Source: Datnioides undecimradiatus (lineage: Eukaryota; Chordata; Actinopteri; Lobotiformes; Datnioididae). From it: a DNA stretch of 64,000 bases. Under the pieces are notes generated by a model. The model searched no databases. It was not told the origin of the DNA and was given only the letters and a program-made list of their open reading frames with translations. Location: positions 11,174,526 to 11,238,525 of the forward strand of contig WARS01000046.1 of NCBI GenBank assembly GCA_008933995.1, written 5' to 3'. The translations under genes and the position numbers were made by a program. Positions 63,301 through 64,000 of the stretch are shown one piece after another; position 1 is the stretch's first letter, and every line of letters starts with the position of its first letter.

Positions 63301-63948
63301 AAATTCATATTTGAAATTGGTTTGATGACTTTCCTTTTCCACCTCTAATCAGATGCTGCCCAGCCAGGTCTTAAAAGTAGCCCAGTATCCAAAGTATAAA
63401 GGCGAGGGGTCTGAATGCGGTCAGGACTTCTGCAGACTGGGCTGTGTGTGCTCCAGTCTCCAGCAGCCGAGCAGAGGTCCCAACCACTGCTGGCGGCCTG
63501 AATGCATGTTTGGCTGTGCCTGCTTTAAAGGAAAGATCACCAAGCAGTTGACGGCAGGGGAGAGTGAACAACAGAACCAACATGTTTACTGTAAGATATT
63601 CTGTTATTCTGATATATTTTGTGTGAATTGTTCATATTCTGACTGCTCTGTTTGTGAAATCCTACATATAATTTTATTTAATGTTAGCTTTTCTTAGCTG
63701 CTCGGTTTTGACATAACTGTTTCCTCAGTAACTAAAAAGTGTTAATGACTTGCTTTCATCTCTCCCCAGCTATGACTAACGTGGAACATGTTGTCCAGCC
63801 TCACCCGCGCTCCAAAGCTAATAAATTGTGGAACTACAACATTCACGATGAGGATTCAGAACCACTTTTTGCTCCTAAAAGTGCGCCTCTACCTTTGGTC
63901 CCGTTCAAGACCATAAAACGCAGCAGCGCATTTCGTCCAACACAACCG
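56199..63948 (+). CDS. mga: MAX gene-associated protein MGA (5' part, gene continues past the window)
   Basis: MGA pairs with MAX and scaffolds the PRC1.6 repressor complex; its T-box binds T-half sites and its bHLH-zipper binds E-boxes (known for the family). Eleven coding exons fit in phase: 56199-57346, 58331-58760, 59009-59105, 59293-59406, 59515-59634, 61278-61391, 61569-61989, 62895-63102, 63353-63590, 63770-63948, all GT-AG, with the last closing at phase 0 after 1,023 codons; counting the noncoding exon, that is eleven exons in the window, ten of them coding. Domains: Ser/Thr-rich head, T-box at about 145-345, a segment matching human MGA around RTGKTSDITKIKGW, and a Cys-rich region near 904-944. 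The bHLH-zipper is beyond 64000. Teleosts can carry two mga copies and I cannot say which this is. Confidence 0.95.
57347..58330 (+). other. mga intron with a 14-bp tandem repeat and a repeat fragment
   Basis: Holds about 3.5 copies of a 14-base unit CACTCAAAGCCAAT at 57968-58012. It also holds a fragment, 'acgcttttatccaaggcgat' at 57566-57585, of a phrase repeated widely in fish genomes. No coding exon. Confidence 0.7.
58331..58760 (+). CDS. mga: mga coding exon with basic AT-hook-like segment
   Basis: Encodes residues 383-526. It includes YHKRRKRINRRW, a basic cluster likely to be a nuclear signal, and ends LDDVEGLLFVSFSSK, which matches LEDVDGVLFVSFESK in human MGA. Donor AAAG|GTAAAA, phase 0. 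Confidence 0.9.
59009..61391 (+). CDS. mga: Four small mga exons of the middle region
   Basis: Exons 59009-59105, 59293-59406, 59515-59634 and 61278-61391. They carry ITHLEACLLQDLQVLKHRQ, then VIHPVLQE, VGLKLSSLDPSKSVDLQYLG and FISRTGKTSDITKIKGW. All of these line up with human MGA in the same order. All four exons end in phase 1. The intron between the third and fourth is about 1.6 kb and holds no supported feature. Confidence 0.9.
61569..61989 (+). CDS. mga: mga exon with alternative in-frame acceptor
   Basis: Begins after TTCTAAAG and encodes LQKNLAAFCSNMLDEYLE and YQLPAKSSSYVKTLDSVLK, close to human MGA. A second acceptor, TTCATTAG at 61523, would add 45 nt (15 codons, VLIDELKALYSSSSK) without a frame change; the nearer site has the better pyrimidine tract. 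Ends CAGAG|GTAAGG, phase 2. Confidence 0.85.
61990..62894 (+). other. mga intron, nothing recognisable
   Basis: AT-rich, stop-rich in all frames, no repeat with clear ends. Confidence 0.6.
62895..63102 (+). CDS. mga: mga exon before the Cys-rich domain
   Basis: Acceptor CTCTTCAG|ATCT, donor AAAGAG|GTATGC. Encodes MPGLTKFQLKLLQME, corresponding to PPGLSKSQVKLMDLE of human MGA, and ends LSVALSVMLTKE. Phase closes at 0. Confidence 0.88.
63353..63590 (+). CDS. mga: mga Cys-rich domain exon
   Basis: Encodes DFCRLGCVCSSL, then CWRPECMFGCACFKGK, a Cys-rich module of the MGA middle region shared with human (DFCRLGCVCSSL, CRRPDCMFGCTCLKRK). The Cys spacing suggests metal binding, but this is inference. 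Ends TTTACT|GTAAGA, phase 1. Confidence 0.93.
63770..63948 (+). CDS. mga: mga last coding exon in the window
   Basis: Acceptor CTCCCCAG|CTATG, donor CAACCG|GTAAAA, phase 0. Encodes a segment with KLWNYNIHDEDSEPLF; the tract after 63948 is intron up to the window edge. Confidence 0.85.
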
Positions 63949-64000
63949 GTAAAATCTAATCTCCTTTATTTGATTCAACAGGATCTTTTTTTTCAGCTGT

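Overview
The window is vertebrate nuclear DNA, almost certainly from a teleost (probably percomorph) fish. The evidence is GT-AG introns, CpG-rich promoters, many long CA/GT microsatellites, dispersed repeats of types common in fish genomes, an intronless fish V1R-like (ORA-type) receptor gene, and fish-like versions of two chromatin genes, bahd1 and mga. No bacterial, viral, CRISPR or rRNA feature was seen.

Layout from left to right. (1) Positions 1-117 look like the last coding piece of a + strand gene cut by the window edge. (2) About 4.47-4.93 kb is a GC-rich block on the - strand that looks like a noncoding first exon of a gene running left out of the window. (3) 7.5-15.5 kb, - strand: a six-exon gene for a protein of about 299 aa that starts like the EML (echinoderm microtubule-associated protein-like) family but stops before the HELP and WD-repeat regions. 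(4) 23.6-29.5 kb, - strand: bahd1, rebuilt from six coding exons whose phases close exactly into an 882-aa protein with a C-terminal BAH domain. (5) CpG-rich, - strand candidate 5' exons near 35.7-36.2 kb and 44.8-45.2 kb, each ending in a good splice donor; one or both probably belong to bahd1. (6) 49.8-50.8 kb, + strand: an intronless seven-transmembrane receptor, most like the V1R/ORA family. (7) 53.7 kb to the right edge, + strand: mga, with a noncoding first exon and 11 coding exons in the window (1,023 codons, phases consistent), including the whole T-box and the cysteine-rich middle domain; the bHLH-zipper lies beyond the window.

The remaining sequence is intergenic or intronic. It holds microsatellites, a tRNA-derived SINE copy and several decayed dispersed repeats. 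bahd1 and mga are divergently oriented. Both encode transcriptional repressors: BAHD1 is an H3K27me3 reader of heterochromatin complexes, and MGA is the DNA-binding scaffold of PRC1.6. In human both lie at 15q15.1, so the window keeps part of an old linkage group in compact form.

The most interesting points are the HELP/WD-less EML-like gene with paired alternative splice sites that must be used together, a minimal start-stop upstream ORF fused to the bahd1 start codon, and UG and CA repeats placed against bahd1 splice sites. No wholly new system was recognised. Gene models come from splice-site and phase reasoning by eye and were not checked against transcripts.
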